Positions 1 to 8,527 of a DNA stretch of 64,000 bases are shown one piece after another. Below the pieces are notes generated by a model. The model was not told the DNA's origin and did no database searches. It was given only the letters and a program-made list of their open reading frames with translations. Source of the stretch: Singulisphaera sp. GP187. GTDB taxonomy: Bacteria > Planctomycetota > Phycisphaerae > Phycisphaerales > SM1A02. The position numbers and the translations under genes are program-made. Each line of letters starts with the position of its first letter. Position 1 is the stretch's first letter. The stretch spans positions 1 through 64,000 of the forward strand of contig CAMAXY010000001.1 of assembly GCA_945862215.1 (NCBI GenBank). Reading direction: 5' to 3'.

Positions 1-1902
1 ATTTTGGGATCGATTCGGTCGAGGATTCTGATTCGACTGCTTGTTCGAGCTGCCGTTTTTCTTGCCAGCATTCTCTCCACCGATCAAGTCGCGTGTTCGA
101 TCGCTTGGTTGCATCGAACCTGTCTGAGTTGCGCCAGCTTTTCGCTGTCCTGGCGGCAGAAAACGCTGCCGATTCGCAAGTGCAACTTCCGGTGAAACCT
201 TCAGCAATTTCAAGGAAATGTCCTGTGCTTTGCTGATGTCGTCCTTTGTCAGTTTCGCACGCAATTGATTTCGTTCATTCGCAGCAGTGTTGTTTCCAGC
301 GCTAGCAGCAATATTCAGCCAGGCATATGCGATTGTTTGATCGAATGGAACTCCTGTTCCACGACGATGCAATTGCGCTAGAAAATATTGCGCCCAATCG
401 AGACCTTGTTCTGCAGCATCGATGTAGTAACCCGCTGCGATGGTTTCATTCTGCGGAACACCATCGCCGCGTTCGAAGAGAACACCTAATTGAAACTTTG
501 CATGTGGCACGCCATTCTCTGCAGCGATTTGATACCAACGCGCTGCCTCGAGATCGCTTTCTGGAATGCCATTTCCGCTGTCGTAACGAAGTCCAATCGC
601 AAAGCATGCATCTGGATATTTCTGATTCGCAGCGAGGAGATAGAGTCGACTTGCTTCGGAGTTGTCGCTTGGAATCCCCGTGCCGAATTCGTAGAGTCGC
701 GCGAGTTCGTATTGCGCAGCAGGAAGTCCAGAGATGGATGCTTTGTCGAACCATGCAGCGGCCTCGCGCGCATTTGCTGGAACACCGCCTTCACCACTGA
801 GCAGAATTCTTCCAAGCATCAATTGCGCATCTGCATCGCCACGCTCTGCAGCATTGAGAAAACAACGCGCTGCAGCTTGCCCATCTTTCGTGACTCCATC
901 GCCTGCGCTATGAAGCATTCCCAGCGAAATGTTTGCGGGAATCGAACCTTGAGCAGCAGCGAGCGAATACCAATGTGCGGCGAGAGTCGTATTTCGCGCA
1001 ATTCCATCGCCATATTCGAACATTTGCGCTAATTGCAGTTGAGCTGCTGCAGATCCTGCTTGCGCTGCAATCTCGAACCACTTCGCGGCTGCGGGGGAAT
1101 CCACTGGAACACCAGTGCCGTCACGAAGCGTGATTGCCAACGCAACTTGCGCAAGGACTAATCCCTGTTCGGCTGCCATATTGAACCATTCCAGAGCCTC
1201 TATTGGACTTGCATCAATCCCAATTCCTTGTTGCAGTCGAGCTGCAAACTGATATTCGGATATGGCATCACCTTTTTCTGCAGCGGCGCGAAACCAATCG
1301 GTCGCGGTTGTTTGATCTGTCAGAGTGCTGTCTTGAGTGGAATAGATGAATCCCAGCCATCTTCCCGCTTGCGAGTGATTCGACTTCGCAGCAATTTCAA
1401 GCCAAGGGATTGCCGCAATTGGATCTTGTGCGACGCCAATTCCATCGGCGAGGCGGATGCCAATTTCGAGTGCCGCGTCGGAATTCCCCGCATTTGCGGC
1501 GAGGAGATACCAACGTGCGGCCTCGACGGGATCCATCGTGACACCTTCGCCTTTGTCGGTCATCAAAGCCAGTCGAAGTGCCGAAGGGGAATCGCCCAAT
1601 TCTGCCGCAACTTTCAGCCATTTCGCGATGGCTATCAAATCACGAGCGGCGCCTTTTTTGCTGTTGTCAAAGATGTTGACGAGTTCAAGCGCCGCTTCCA
1701 GACTTCCACCTTTGGCAGCAATGTCGTATTGCCGAATGGCTTCGACCATATCCATCGGGACACCGTCGCCTTTTTCATAGCGCTTGGCCTGAGCAAGAGA
1801 TTCCGCAGGGGTGACTTGTGGGCGATCAGAGCAGCTCATGATCAGCAGAGCTGTACTCGCAATCAGGCAAATCATTTTTGTTTCGCTCGCTCTTGAACTC
1901 AT
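1..1902 (-). CDS. Sel1-repeat lipoprotein, partial at its C-terminus (runs off the left edge)
   Basis: The minus strand is open from an ATG at 1902 to base 1, giving 634 codons without a stop. The first 24 residues form a lipoprotein-type signal (hydrophobic stretch, then IMSC followed by SD). Roughly 14 Sel1/TPR-like repeats of about 36 residues follow, with the pattern A..LG..Y..G.GVP.D...A..W...AA..G. After about residue 540 the repeats stop and a basic, Asn/Gln/Ser-rich tail begins. Sel1 arrays are protein-interaction scaffolds, so a role as an outer- or inner-membrane-anchored adaptor is inference. It lies 40 bases downstream of kup on the same strand and may be cotranscribed. No partner is visible. 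The plus-strand open frames in this stretch are shadows. Confidence 0.88.
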   Translation of the reverse strand, partial: MSSRASETKMICLIASTALLIMSCSDRPQVTPAESLAQAKRYEKGDGVPMDMVEAIRQYDIAAKGGSLEAALELVNIFDNSKKGAARDLIAIAKWLKVAAELGDSPSALRLALMTDKGEGVTMDPVEAARWYLLAANAGNSDAALEIGIRLADGIGVAQDPIAAIPWLEIAAKSNHSQAGRWLGFIYSTQDSTLTDQTTATDWFRAAAEKGDAISEYQFAARLQQGIGIDASPIEALEWFNMAAEQGLVLAQVALAITLRDGTGVPVDSPAAAKWFEIAAQAGSAAAQLQLAQMFEYGDGIARNTTLAAHWYSLAAAQGSIPANISLGMLHSAGDGVTKDGQAAARCFLNAAERGDADAQLMLGRILLSGEGGVPANAREAAAWFDKASISGLPAAQYELARLYEFGTGIPSDNSEASRLYLLAANQKYPDACFAIGLRYDSGNGIPESDLEAARWYQIAAENGVPHAKFQLGVLFERGDGVPQNETIAAGYYIDAAEQGLDWAQYFLAQLHRRGTGVPFDQTIAYAWLNIAASAGNNTAANERNQLRAKLTKDDISKAQDISLKLLKVSPEVALANRQRFLPPGQRKAGATQTGSMQPSDRTRDLIGGENAGKKNGSSNKQSNQNPRPNRSQN

Positions 1903-1942
1903 GTCAATATCGTAACGCTTTCAGCCACCTTGGCGCAATGTT

Positions 1943-3886
1943 TCAGATGTCGACTTGAATTCCCAACTCGACCATTCGGCCAGGTGGAATGGAGAAATAC
2001 AACGGATTGTTCGAACTGATTTGGGCAAGCGCACAGAAAATACGCTTCTGAAAGCCAGGCATCGAAGATCGTCCGCGTGGTGTGATGATCGTTCGGCCGA
2101 GGTAATACGTCGTCGTACCTTCGCTTGTCTCGAGTCCTTGTTCCCCAGCGATTCGGAGCATTCGCGGGACATCTGCAGATTGCAAAAAACCGTGTCGCGC
2201 GGAGAGAGACCAAAAATTGTCGCCTAAATCTGTCGCCGTGACTTGATCTTCAGGATCAACAAAGGGAATGGATGTTGCTTGCACAGACATCACAACCACT
2301 TGTTCGTGCAGCGCTTTATTGTGTTTGATGTGGTGAAGCAATGTCGGCGGTACACCAGTTGATTGCGGAGTCAAGAAAACCGCAGTTCCTGGAACGCGAA
2401 GGATCGGATGCGTCTGCAAATTGTTCAGTAAGTGGACAAAATCAAGAGTCTGCTTCGAATATTTCTCGATCATAATCTTGCGACCACGAGTCCAAGTCAG
2501 CATTAAAAAGATAATTGCAGACGCGATGAGCAATGTCAGCCAACCGCCCCTAGGAATCTTGAATACGTTGGTGACGACAAAGAGCAAGTCGACAGTGAGA
2601 AAAATTCCCCAAAAAATTCCGCAGCGGATAAGTCCCCAACCCTTGTGGCGGAACATCAAAATTCCAAACAGCATCGTGACGATCGCCATATCCATCGCAA
2701 CAGCCAGTCCATACGCATGGGAGAGATGTTCTGATGTTCGAAAACTGAGCACAATGAGGCTGACAGTAATGATCGCAATCACATTGAGTGCTGGAACATA
2801 AATCTGTGATCCATGCTCAGAAGTATGGACGACGCGAAGGCGTGGCAGAAGCCCCATCAGAATCGCTGCATTTGTCAACGAGAACATTCCAGTAATGATT
2901 GATTGGCTTGCGATGATCGCAGCGGCCGTTGCAAGTAGCACCATTGGAATCAGTCCCCATTCTGGAACGAGGAGAAAGAAAGGATTCACGATCGCATTGG
3001 GATCACGCATTAAGAGCGCGCCTTGGCCGAGATAACTGAGTAAAAGCCCAGGTAGCACCACGAAATACCAACACAAGATGATTGGCTTGCGACCGAAGTG
3101 ACCAAGATCTGCATAGAGCGCTTCACCGCCGCTGACGCAGAGCATTGCCGCTCCTAAAACCGTAATGGCAGACCAGAAGGAGTGTTGAAAAATTTCCAGA
3201 ACATAAAAAGGATTGAGTGCTTCGAGCACTTGCGGAGTCTTGGTCACGCTCAAAAATCCGAGTAATCCAATCGTAGAAAACCAGACAATCATTACTGGTC
3301 CGAAGAGCCGGCCGATGTATGAACTGCCTTTGCGCTGAATGGAGAAGATGCCAATCAGCACAATAATTGCTAATGCGATAATGACTTTTTCTGAAAAAAT
3401 AGTATTTTCGCGATTGCCAATTGGAGTTAGTTCTTTTAAACCTTCAAGCGCCGAAAGAACGGACATTGCAGGAGTGATCAGCCCGTCAGAGTAAAGCAGT
3501 GCTGCGCCTGCGATACCAAGCACGAAGAGCGAAGGTGGCAATTTGAAGACCGAACCTTCTTTCGAGTTTGGCAGGAGCGAAAGAAGCGCAAAGATTCCGC
3601 CTTCACCGCGATTGTCTGCGCGAAGAATAAAAAATGCATATTTGATAGCAATGACAAAGATCAGCGTCCAGAAAAACAGACTGATCAGGCCGAACACAAT
3701 GTCGTTTGAGACTTCGCCCGCTTCGGGCTTCAGAAATCCAGCTCGAAAAGCGTAAAGCGGACTTGTTCCGATGTCGCCAAAGACAATGCCCAGAGCAGCG
3801 AGCGCCAGTCCCGCCATCGCAGGATGCTTGGCAATTGCGGACTTTGAATCCGAGTCGTTGAGATCTTGAGAAGCGGGAGTGGTCAT
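1943..3886 (-). CDS. kup: Kup-type low-affinity potassium transporter
   Basis: The 647-residue product matches the usual Kup/HAK/KUP length. The N-terminal half has about 12 hydrophobic segments. The family signature GIVFGDIGTSPLYA lies near residue 35, followed by the conserved LL-YSDGLITPAMSVLSA and NRGEGG motifs, and a soluble C-terminal domain of about 170 residues. It imports K+ (proton-coupled in characterised members) across the inner membrane. The frame is open upstream to 4078, but that extension is low in hydrophobicity and poorly conserved-looking, so the ATG at 3886 (MTTPASQD) is chosen. It is divergent from the flavoenzyme at 4036. Confidence 0.95.
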   Translation of the reverse strand: MTTPASQDLNDSDSKSAIAKHPAMAGLALAALGIVFGDIGTSPLYAFRAGFLKPEAGEVSNDIVFGLISLFFWTLIFVIAIKYAFFILRADNRGEGGIFALLSLLPNSKEGSVFKLPPSLFVLGIAGAALLYSDGLITPAMSVLSALEGLKELTPIGNRENTIFSEKVIIALAIIVLIGIFSIQRKGSSYIGRLFGPVMIVWFSTIGLLGFLSVTKTPQVLEALNPFYVLEIFQHSFWSAITVLGAAMLCVSGGEALYADLGHFGRKPIILCWYFVVLPGLLLSYLGQGALLMRDPNAIVNPFFLLVPEWGLIPMVLLATAAAIIASQSIITGMFSLTNAAILMGLLPRLRVVHTSEHGSQIYVPALNVIAIITVSLIVLSFRTSEHLSHAYGLAVAMDMAIVTMLFGILMFRHKGWGLIRCGIFWGIFLTVDLLFVVTNVFKIPRGGWLTLLIASAIIFLMLTWTRGRKIMIEKYSKQTLDFVHLLNNLQTHPILRVPGTAVFLTPQSTGVPPTLLHHIKHNKALHEQVVVMSVQATSIPFVDPEDQVTATDLGDNFWSLSARHGFLQSADVPRMLRIAGEQGLETSEGTTTYYLGRTIITPRGRSSMPGFQKRIFCALAQISSNNPLYFSIPPGRMVELGIQVDI

Positions 3887-3959
3887 TGGAGAAATCGCAA
3901 CAAACCAATTCCGAAGCGACGGTCGCTGCGGTGGGACGAATCGGAGATTGTATGAGGGA

Positions 3960-3986
3960 TTTGCTTGCAAATGATGAGCAAGCGAA
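3960..3986. promoter_or_regulatory. Imperfect dyad in the kup / sarcosine-oxidase-like divergent region
   Basis: tttgcttgc and gcaagcgaa form a 9-base inverted repeat with one wobble, around a 9-base centre. It lies in the 149-base gap between two divergent starts, so it could be an operator or simply a chance hairpin. Nothing else supports regulation here. Confidence 0.2.
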
Positions 3987-4035
3987 AATGTCTCTATGGC
4001 GAATAATGAGCGCAAATTGATGCGATACTGTGGGT

Positions 4036-5190
4036 ATGTCGCAACAATGGGACGCAATCGTGGTTGGATTAGGGGCAATGGGATCCGCTGCGATGTGGCA
4101 TTTGGCGCAGAGGGGTGTGCGGGTGCTTGGGATCGAACAATTTTCGCGCGGTCACGATCGGGGAAGTTCGCACGGAGGATCTCGAATTATTCGCTTCGCA
4201 TATTTCGAACATTCAGATTATGTGCCGCTGCTTCGAAGGTCAGATGTGTTGTGGAAGGAAATCGAAACGCGAAGCGGGGCGAAACTTGTTCATCGTTGTG
4301 GTGTCCTGTATGGCGGGATGCATTCGAGCGAAGTGATCGCTGGCGTGAAGCATTCTTCGCAGTTACATGGGCTTGCAATTGAATCGATCAATCCTTCAAA
4401 GATCGGTGATCGATTTCCTGCGTTCGCAAATTGTTCTGAACCGATTGATGAATTTCTATTTGAACCCCATGCTGGATTCGTGCGACCCGAACGTGCGATC
4501 TGTGCGATGCTTGATGATGCGCAGCGAAATGGAGCTGTTCTGCGCGAAGGCGAAGCTGTCCAAGAATGGCGAGAACGCGGCGAATATGTCGAAGTCACCG
4601 CAGGTGGTGTGACGCATCGTGCGCGAGAACTCGTTTTGTGTCCCGGCGCGTGGACGCAAGAGTTGGCTCGTACGATTGATGTTCCACTTGTCAATACGCG
4701 GCAAGTAATTGGATGGATTACGCCACGCGAACCCACGCTTGGAGATTCGCAAGTGATGCCAGCATTCTTTTTGGAACGCGAAAACGGAGTTCCAATTTAT
4801 GGCGTGCCGATGGCAGGCGATCAGGGAATGCCAAGTGGAATCAAAGTTGGATTCCATGGCGGCGGCGAAGAATGTGCCGCAGATTCGATTGATCGAGTGG
4901 TGCGACTCGATGAAGTTCAAGCTCTAGAAACTGCGTTTGCACGCGCTGCACCGGGAGTTGCTGGCGCAGTGACAGCATCGTCAGTGTGCATGTACACGAA
5001 TACTCCCGATGGGCATTTCGTCATTGATCGAATGCCAGGATGTCAACGAACATCCATTGCGTGCGGATTCTGCGGTCACGGATTCAAGTTTGCGCCAGTT
5101 GTTGGGGAAATTCTTGCAGATTTAGCGATGCATGGCCAGACAGATTTGCCGGCAGATTTTCTGAAACGAAAAAGATTCGCTCAGGATTGA
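4036..5190 (+). CDS. N-methyl amino acid oxidase, monomeric sarcosine oxidase / SolA family
   Basis: This 384-residue flavoprotein matches the family length (about 370-390). An N-terminal FAD-binding motif GLGAMGSAA starts near residue 11 with a following acidic residue in GIEQF. SSHGGSRIIR is the conserved segment after it. Near the C-terminus, CMYTNTPDGHFVID carries the Cys that binds FAD covalently in monomeric sarcosine oxidase, followed by GFCGHGFKFAP. It should oxidise a secondary N-methyl amino acid (sarcosine, N-methyltryptophan or similar) to the amino acid, formaldehyde and H2O2; the exact substrate cannot be told. A GTG two codons upstream (4030) is an alternative start. The MFS gene downstream is convergent. 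Confidence 0.88.
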   Translation: MSQQWDAIVVGLGAMGSAAMWHLAQRGVRVLGIEQFSRGHDRGSSHGGSRIIRFAYFEHSDYVPLLRRSDVLWKEIETRSGAKLVHRCGVLYGGMHSSEVIAGVKHSSQLHGLAIESINPSKIGDRFPAFANCSEPIDEFLFEPHAGFVRPERAICAMLDDAQRNGAVLREGEAVQEWRERGEYVEVTAGGVTHRARELVLCPGAWTQELARTIDVPLVNTRQVIGWITPREPTLGDSQVMPAFFLERENGVPIYGVPMAGDQGMPSGIKVGFHGGGEECAADSIDRVVRLDEVQALETAFARAAPGVAGAVTASSVCMYTNTPDGHFVIDRMPGCQRTSIACGFCGHGFKFAPVVGEILADLAMHGQTDLPADFLKRKRFAQD

Positions 5191-5214
5191 TCAGTCTGAA
5201 CTTTACGGAACTTA

Positions 5215-6477
5215 TTAAATCTGTTGCAGGCGTCTTCCTGCGAAGAACCAAATCGCAGCAGAAACCGCCATCGTGATTGGGATCAAACTCATTCCCACTC
5301 GCATGCCCATCGAGGAGTCGAATATTTTCCCGACAAGCCAAGGACTGGGAACATCGCCCAAGAGATGAATGAGCAAGACGCTCATCCCGATTGCCAATGG
5401 TCGAAGCATTGCAGAGACCGAGTTGAGGATGACTGTATTGACGGGGCCTTGGGTTGCAAATGAGCACGCAGATGAGATCGTCAGTCCCACGATAATCAGC
5501 CAATCATCATTGGAATACAAGGCGATGACGGAGGTTGGTGCAGCAACTGCCATGCAGATTCCACAGAGTTTTAGGCATGATGCAGAACCTCCGCCAAGTC
5601 GTTTAGCAAATACACCGCCTGCAATTGTTCCAACCAATCCTGATGCAACCAAGACAATCCCAAATGTCGTTGTTGATGATGCGACGCTCCAACCGTGAGC
5701 CGTTTGCAAGTAATAAGGCATCCACACCGCAAGTGCACCAAAGGCAAATGTGAAGGCGATGTATCCGACAGTCGCAGTCACAAATTCTCTTGATTTCAAG
5801 ATTGTTTTGATGCTTGACGAGATGTTGCTCGCGGTGGGGGCATGCATCGATGCACTTGTGCTCGTGCCTGTCGCCACATCTGATTTTCCAGGCTGAGGAT
5901 CTTTCAATTTGAGGCAGACGATTGCAAGCGCAATTCCTGGGACTCCGCCTGCGAGAAAAACTTCGCGCCAGCCCCAGGCGTTCACGATTAATCCCGATGC
6001 GATATAGCTCAGTGCGCTCCCAACAGGAATTGCCGCATAAAAGATACTCAGGGCGAATGGACGTCGCACGGGCGAATAGTGATCAACCAACATCGCGGGG
6101 CCAACAGTGGTGTATGCCGCCTCGCCGATGCCAACGATCGCACGCATGATGAATAATTGCGTGAGCGTGTTTACCAAGCCGCTTCCCATTGTGGCGACGC
6201 TCCAAATCAGAATTCCAGCAGCGAGGATGAGAGTTCGGCTCATGCGTCGAGCAAGAATGCCGAAGACCGGCGATGCCACCATATAGACGAGCAGAAAAAC
6301 GCTTGTCAGCAATCCGATGTCCGCATCATTTGCCCCGAGTGCTTCTTTCAACGGCACGACGATTCCTGCGATCAAATATCGATCAAGATAATTCAACAAA
6401 TTGATCACCGTCAGTGTGGTGAGCGCGATTCGCGCAGATCGCATTGAAGCGTCCGCATGACTCTTTGACTGTGACAT
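5215..6477 (-). CDS. MFS transporter, organic-anion / spinster-like type
   Basis: The 420-residue, strongly hydrophobic protein has about 12 predicted membrane segments. The N-terminal segment reads LTVINLLNYLDRYLIAGIV, and the loop-2 region (FGILARRMSRTLIL) is the MFS-A-like signature. A central cytoplasmic loop rich in Ser/Thr lies around residues 195-225. Sequences with NYLDRY near the N-terminus are typical of the spinster/ACS branch, but the substrate cannot be assigned. It is convergent with the oxidase at 4036-5190 (24-base gap). The ATG at 6477 gives a short charged N-terminus before the first segment. Confidence 0.88.
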   Translation of the reverse strand: MSQSKSHADASMRSARIALTTLTVINLLNYLDRYLIAGIVVPLKEALGANDADIGLLTSVFLLVYMVASPVFGILARRMSRTLILAAGILIWSVATMGSGLVNTLTQLFIMRAIVGIGEAAYTTVGPAMLVDHYSPVRRPFALSIFYAAIPVGSALSYIASGLIVNAWGWREVFLAGGVPGIALAIVCLKLKDPQPGKSDVATGTSTSASMHAPTASNISSSIKTILKSREFVTATVGYIAFTFAFGALAVWMPYYLQTAHGWSVASSTTTFGIVLVASGLVGTIAGGVFAKRLGGGSASCLKLCGICMAVAAPTSVIALYSNDDWLIIVGLTISSACSFATQGPVNTVILNSVSAMLRPLAIGMSVLLIHLLGDVPSPWLVGKIFDSSMGMRVGMSLIPITMAVSAAIWFFAGRRLQQI

Positions 6478-6651
6478 TGATGAAGGTGCTACCTAAACGC
6501 CGCAAATGGGGCAACTGTCTTTTATGCGCAAGGGATTTGTTTGTGCAATCACGGATAGAGTCGTTGCACACGATTCGCAGTCACTTCGTAACATTCATCT
6601 GTTGGCGGAATGCGTCCGCTTTTTCATTTACACCTTTCAGGAGATTTCAAC

Positions 6652-7200
6652 ATGCGTATCAAATTGGCTCCATCCCTTCTTCTCAGCGCTCTCTTGGTTG
6701 CTTGCTCTGGCGTTCCAAAAACTACAGAGCAAAAGGAAAGTCTTTCGAGTGCTGTCAAAAACTCTATTGATTTAGTAAAGGCAGCGGATCCAACTTTGCA
6801 GAAACTCTTTGATTCTGCTTATGGTTATGCCGTGTTGCCATCCGTTGGCAAGGGCGGATTTCTGATTGGTGGAGCTGGCGGCGATGGTGAAATGTTTAAG
6901 GGCGGCAAGTTGGTTGGTTATTGTTCGATGGGCCAAGGAACGATTGGCGCGACAATTGGCGGACAATCTTTCGACGAATTCATCTTCTTGAAGGACGAAG
7001 CGAGTTACAAGGATTTCACAAGTGGTCAGTTCGCTGTTGCTGCGCAGGTTTCTGCCGTGATGGTGAAAGCTGGAACCGGAGCGGCAGCTGCATATCAAAA
7101 TGGAGTTGCTTTGTTTGTGAATAATGCCAAAGGCGCAATGGCTGAAGCTGCGGTTGGTGGACAGCAATTCAACTTTGTGCCGCTTGATTCTGCGAAGTAA
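6652..7200 (+). CDS. SYLF / Ysc84-domain lipoprotein
   Basis: The 182-residue protein starts at an ATG preceded by caggag at a good distance. A lipoprotein signal (LLLSALLVACSG) occupies the first 19 residues. The rest matches the bacterial SYLF (Ysc84) domain: YGYAVLPSVGKGGFLIGGA, GYCSMGQGTIGATIGGQSF and the closing FNFVPL. SYLF domains bind lipids in eukaryotic members; bacterial lipoprotein forms are of unknown function. It stands alone, ends at a strong terminator, and is followed by a dispersed repeat. Confidence 0.88.
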   Translation: MRIKLAPSLLLSALLVACSGVPKTTEQKESLSSAVKNSIDLVKAADPTLQKLFDSAYGYAVLPSVGKGGFLIGGAGGDGEMFKGGKLVGYCSMGQGTIGATIGGQSFDEFIFLKDEASYKDFTSGQFAVAAQVSAVMVKAGTGAAAAYQNGVALFVNNAKGAMAEAAVGGQQFNFVPLDSAK

Positions 7201-7240
7201 TTTGCGACGAAAGTTCGGCAAATTTTGTAAATGAATTCAG

Positions 7241-7269
7241 ACCGCAGGAGTAAATCCTGCGGTTTTTTC
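7241..7269 (+). terminator. Rho-independent terminator of the SYLF gene
   Basis: accgcagga and tcctgcggt make a perfect 9-bp stem with a 4-base loop, followed at once by a run of six T. It lies 40 bases after the SYLF stop. Confidence 0.9.
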
Positions 7270-7278
7270 TTTGCGCGG

Positions 7279-7602
7279 GAACAGCCACGGAAATGCATAA
7301 GTGATCAGCCGTGAAAAGATCCCGCCGGGCTCAGACAGTCCTCGGCGACCGACACGATCTGATTTACGAAATTTAATTGCAAGTGCCGTCGGCCGCCTGC
7401 GGAACTCGCCCGGCAGGATTTTTCAACGGCTGGGTACGCACACAGAAGCACGACGGAATCTGGAAAACGTTCGAGCGAGAATTTGATTCGCTCACGTGGG
7501 CAGCGGAATGATTTGAACCCCGGCGAGTTTGCAAGCCGAGCAAGTCTGCGCAGTTGTCTTGGCGCGCGCCATAGGGCGCGCTGGATTTCAGCGCGCAGCA
7601 TG
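7279..7602 (+). repeat. Structured dispersed intergenic repeat, copy 1
   Basis: About 324 bases that recur at 29976-30300 and, truncated, at 30429-30575. Outer stem: 7306-7330 pairs with 7408-7432 over about 23 bp, with small bulges. Inner stem: 7344-7353 pairs with 7388-7397 with one mismatch. The distal half (about 7480-7602) is the best-conserved part and ends in GC-rich hairpins sharing one strand (7564-7570 with 7575-7581, or 7576-7583 with 7589-7596). Together with bases 7603-7687, where I see nothing recognisable, it fills the gap between the SYLF terminator and the PEP-CTERM-like gene. Short frames inside it look spurious. Direction of transcription, if any, is unknown. Confidence 0.85.
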
Positions 7603-7687
7603 TTTGAGCGCCAGGATATGCGTCCCGCGGCGTTGACAAAAAACATTCCGTGGATTTGTTCGATGTATGCAGCGAATCAGTCCGTCT

Positions 7688-8443
7688 TCAGCGTCTGCGT
7701 CGCGATACAAGTCCTGCAAGTCCAAGAAGCGCGAACGCGCCTGGTCCAGGAACAACTGTGTATGTCAAGAATGCACCAGCAACACTTGGGGTTCCCCATC
7801 CTGTGGTTGCAATCACGTTGCTGCTCAAATGGTCAACTCCAGGATCGTTTCCGCCGCCCCCTGACGTGGCAACATCGAACGAGATGACGCTTCCAACAAA
7901 CAAGTTCATCGAAGCCAAGGACATGGTCCAAGAGACGGTGTTGCCGCTTTGCACATTGCTGAAAGTCGTAGCCGATGCCCAATCCCATCCCAAGAAATTG
8001 TTCGCAACAAATTGCGAATTGTTGCTCGATTGATCAACCCACGAACCAACGAAGTAATCAATTTGTGCACCCGATAAGTCAATCGGTCGACTCCAGGCAT
8101 TCGTACCCGTTCCACCACCAATTGTTGTTTCAAGGAAGATCATGTACTTCGTCCAACTTTGGAACTCTCGAGTTGTCACAGAGAATGTGATATCGGTTGC
8201 GGTGTTCTCAACCCACACGCTTGTGATATCGAGGTTTCCTAAACTATTATCAAACAAGTCGTTTTGTGTGTCTTGAAATAATTGGCCAGCAGATGACGTA
8301 AAAGCGCCAGCAGATGCCAAAGATGTCAGTGATGCGAAAAGCAAACAGACCGCACCAGTTTGGAAGGAATTGAGTCGGAAAGAATTTAGATTTTTCACAG
8401 GTGTTTTCTCGAAAGAGGGGGCGTTGCCTCTGCCTCTCTCCAC
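7688..8443 (-). CDS. Secreted protein with PEP-CTERM-like sorting tail
   Basis: The 251-residue protein has an N-terminal signal peptide (hydrophobic AVCLLFASLTSLASA) and a C-terminal tail VVPGPGAFALLGLAGL followed by VSRRRR. Proline-containing turn, hydrophobic helix and terminal Arg cluster are the architecture of PEP-CTERM/exosortase substrates, with PGPG replacing PEP as often seen in Phycisphaerae. The middle is a Thr/Ser/Gly-rich, beta-rich domain I do not recognise. The start is a GTG at 8443 with gagg about 10 bases upstream; a GTG at 8395 (VKNLNSF) would also leave a complete signal peptide. Likely exported and anchored or processed at the envelope (inference). Confidence 0.75.
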   Translation of the reverse strand: MERGRGNAPSFEKTPVKNLNSFRLNSFQTGAVCLLFASLTSLASAGAFTSSAGQLFQDTQNDLFDNSLGNLDITSVWVENTATDITFSVTTREFQSWTKYMIFLETTIGGGTGTNAWSRPIDLSGAQIDYFVGSWVDQSSNNSQFVANNFLGWDWASATTFSNVQSGNTVSWTMSLASMNLFVGSVISFDVATSGGGGNDPGVDHLSSNVIATTGWGTPSVAGAFLTYTVVPGPGAFALLGLAGLVSRRRR

Positions 8444-8527
8444 AACAAGTTATCCTCAACGAACATAAGTTGAAGTTCATGTATTGTAATCCAATTACAA
8501 CTCAATGCAAATCTTTTCTGAAAAATT

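Noticed and set aside
327-1896. Several plus-strand open frames of 60-220 codons
   Set aside because: The minus strand codes for the continuous Sel1 lipoprotein over the whole stretch; the plus frames are short, overlapping and resemble nothing.
7505-7560. tRNA-like segment on the minus strand of the repeat, with a T-arm-like ggggttcaaatc
   Set aside because: The T-stem pairs only through wobbles with a 9-base loop, no matching acceptor stem exists 70 bases away, and no anticodon arm closes. Treated as part of the repeat, not a tRNA.
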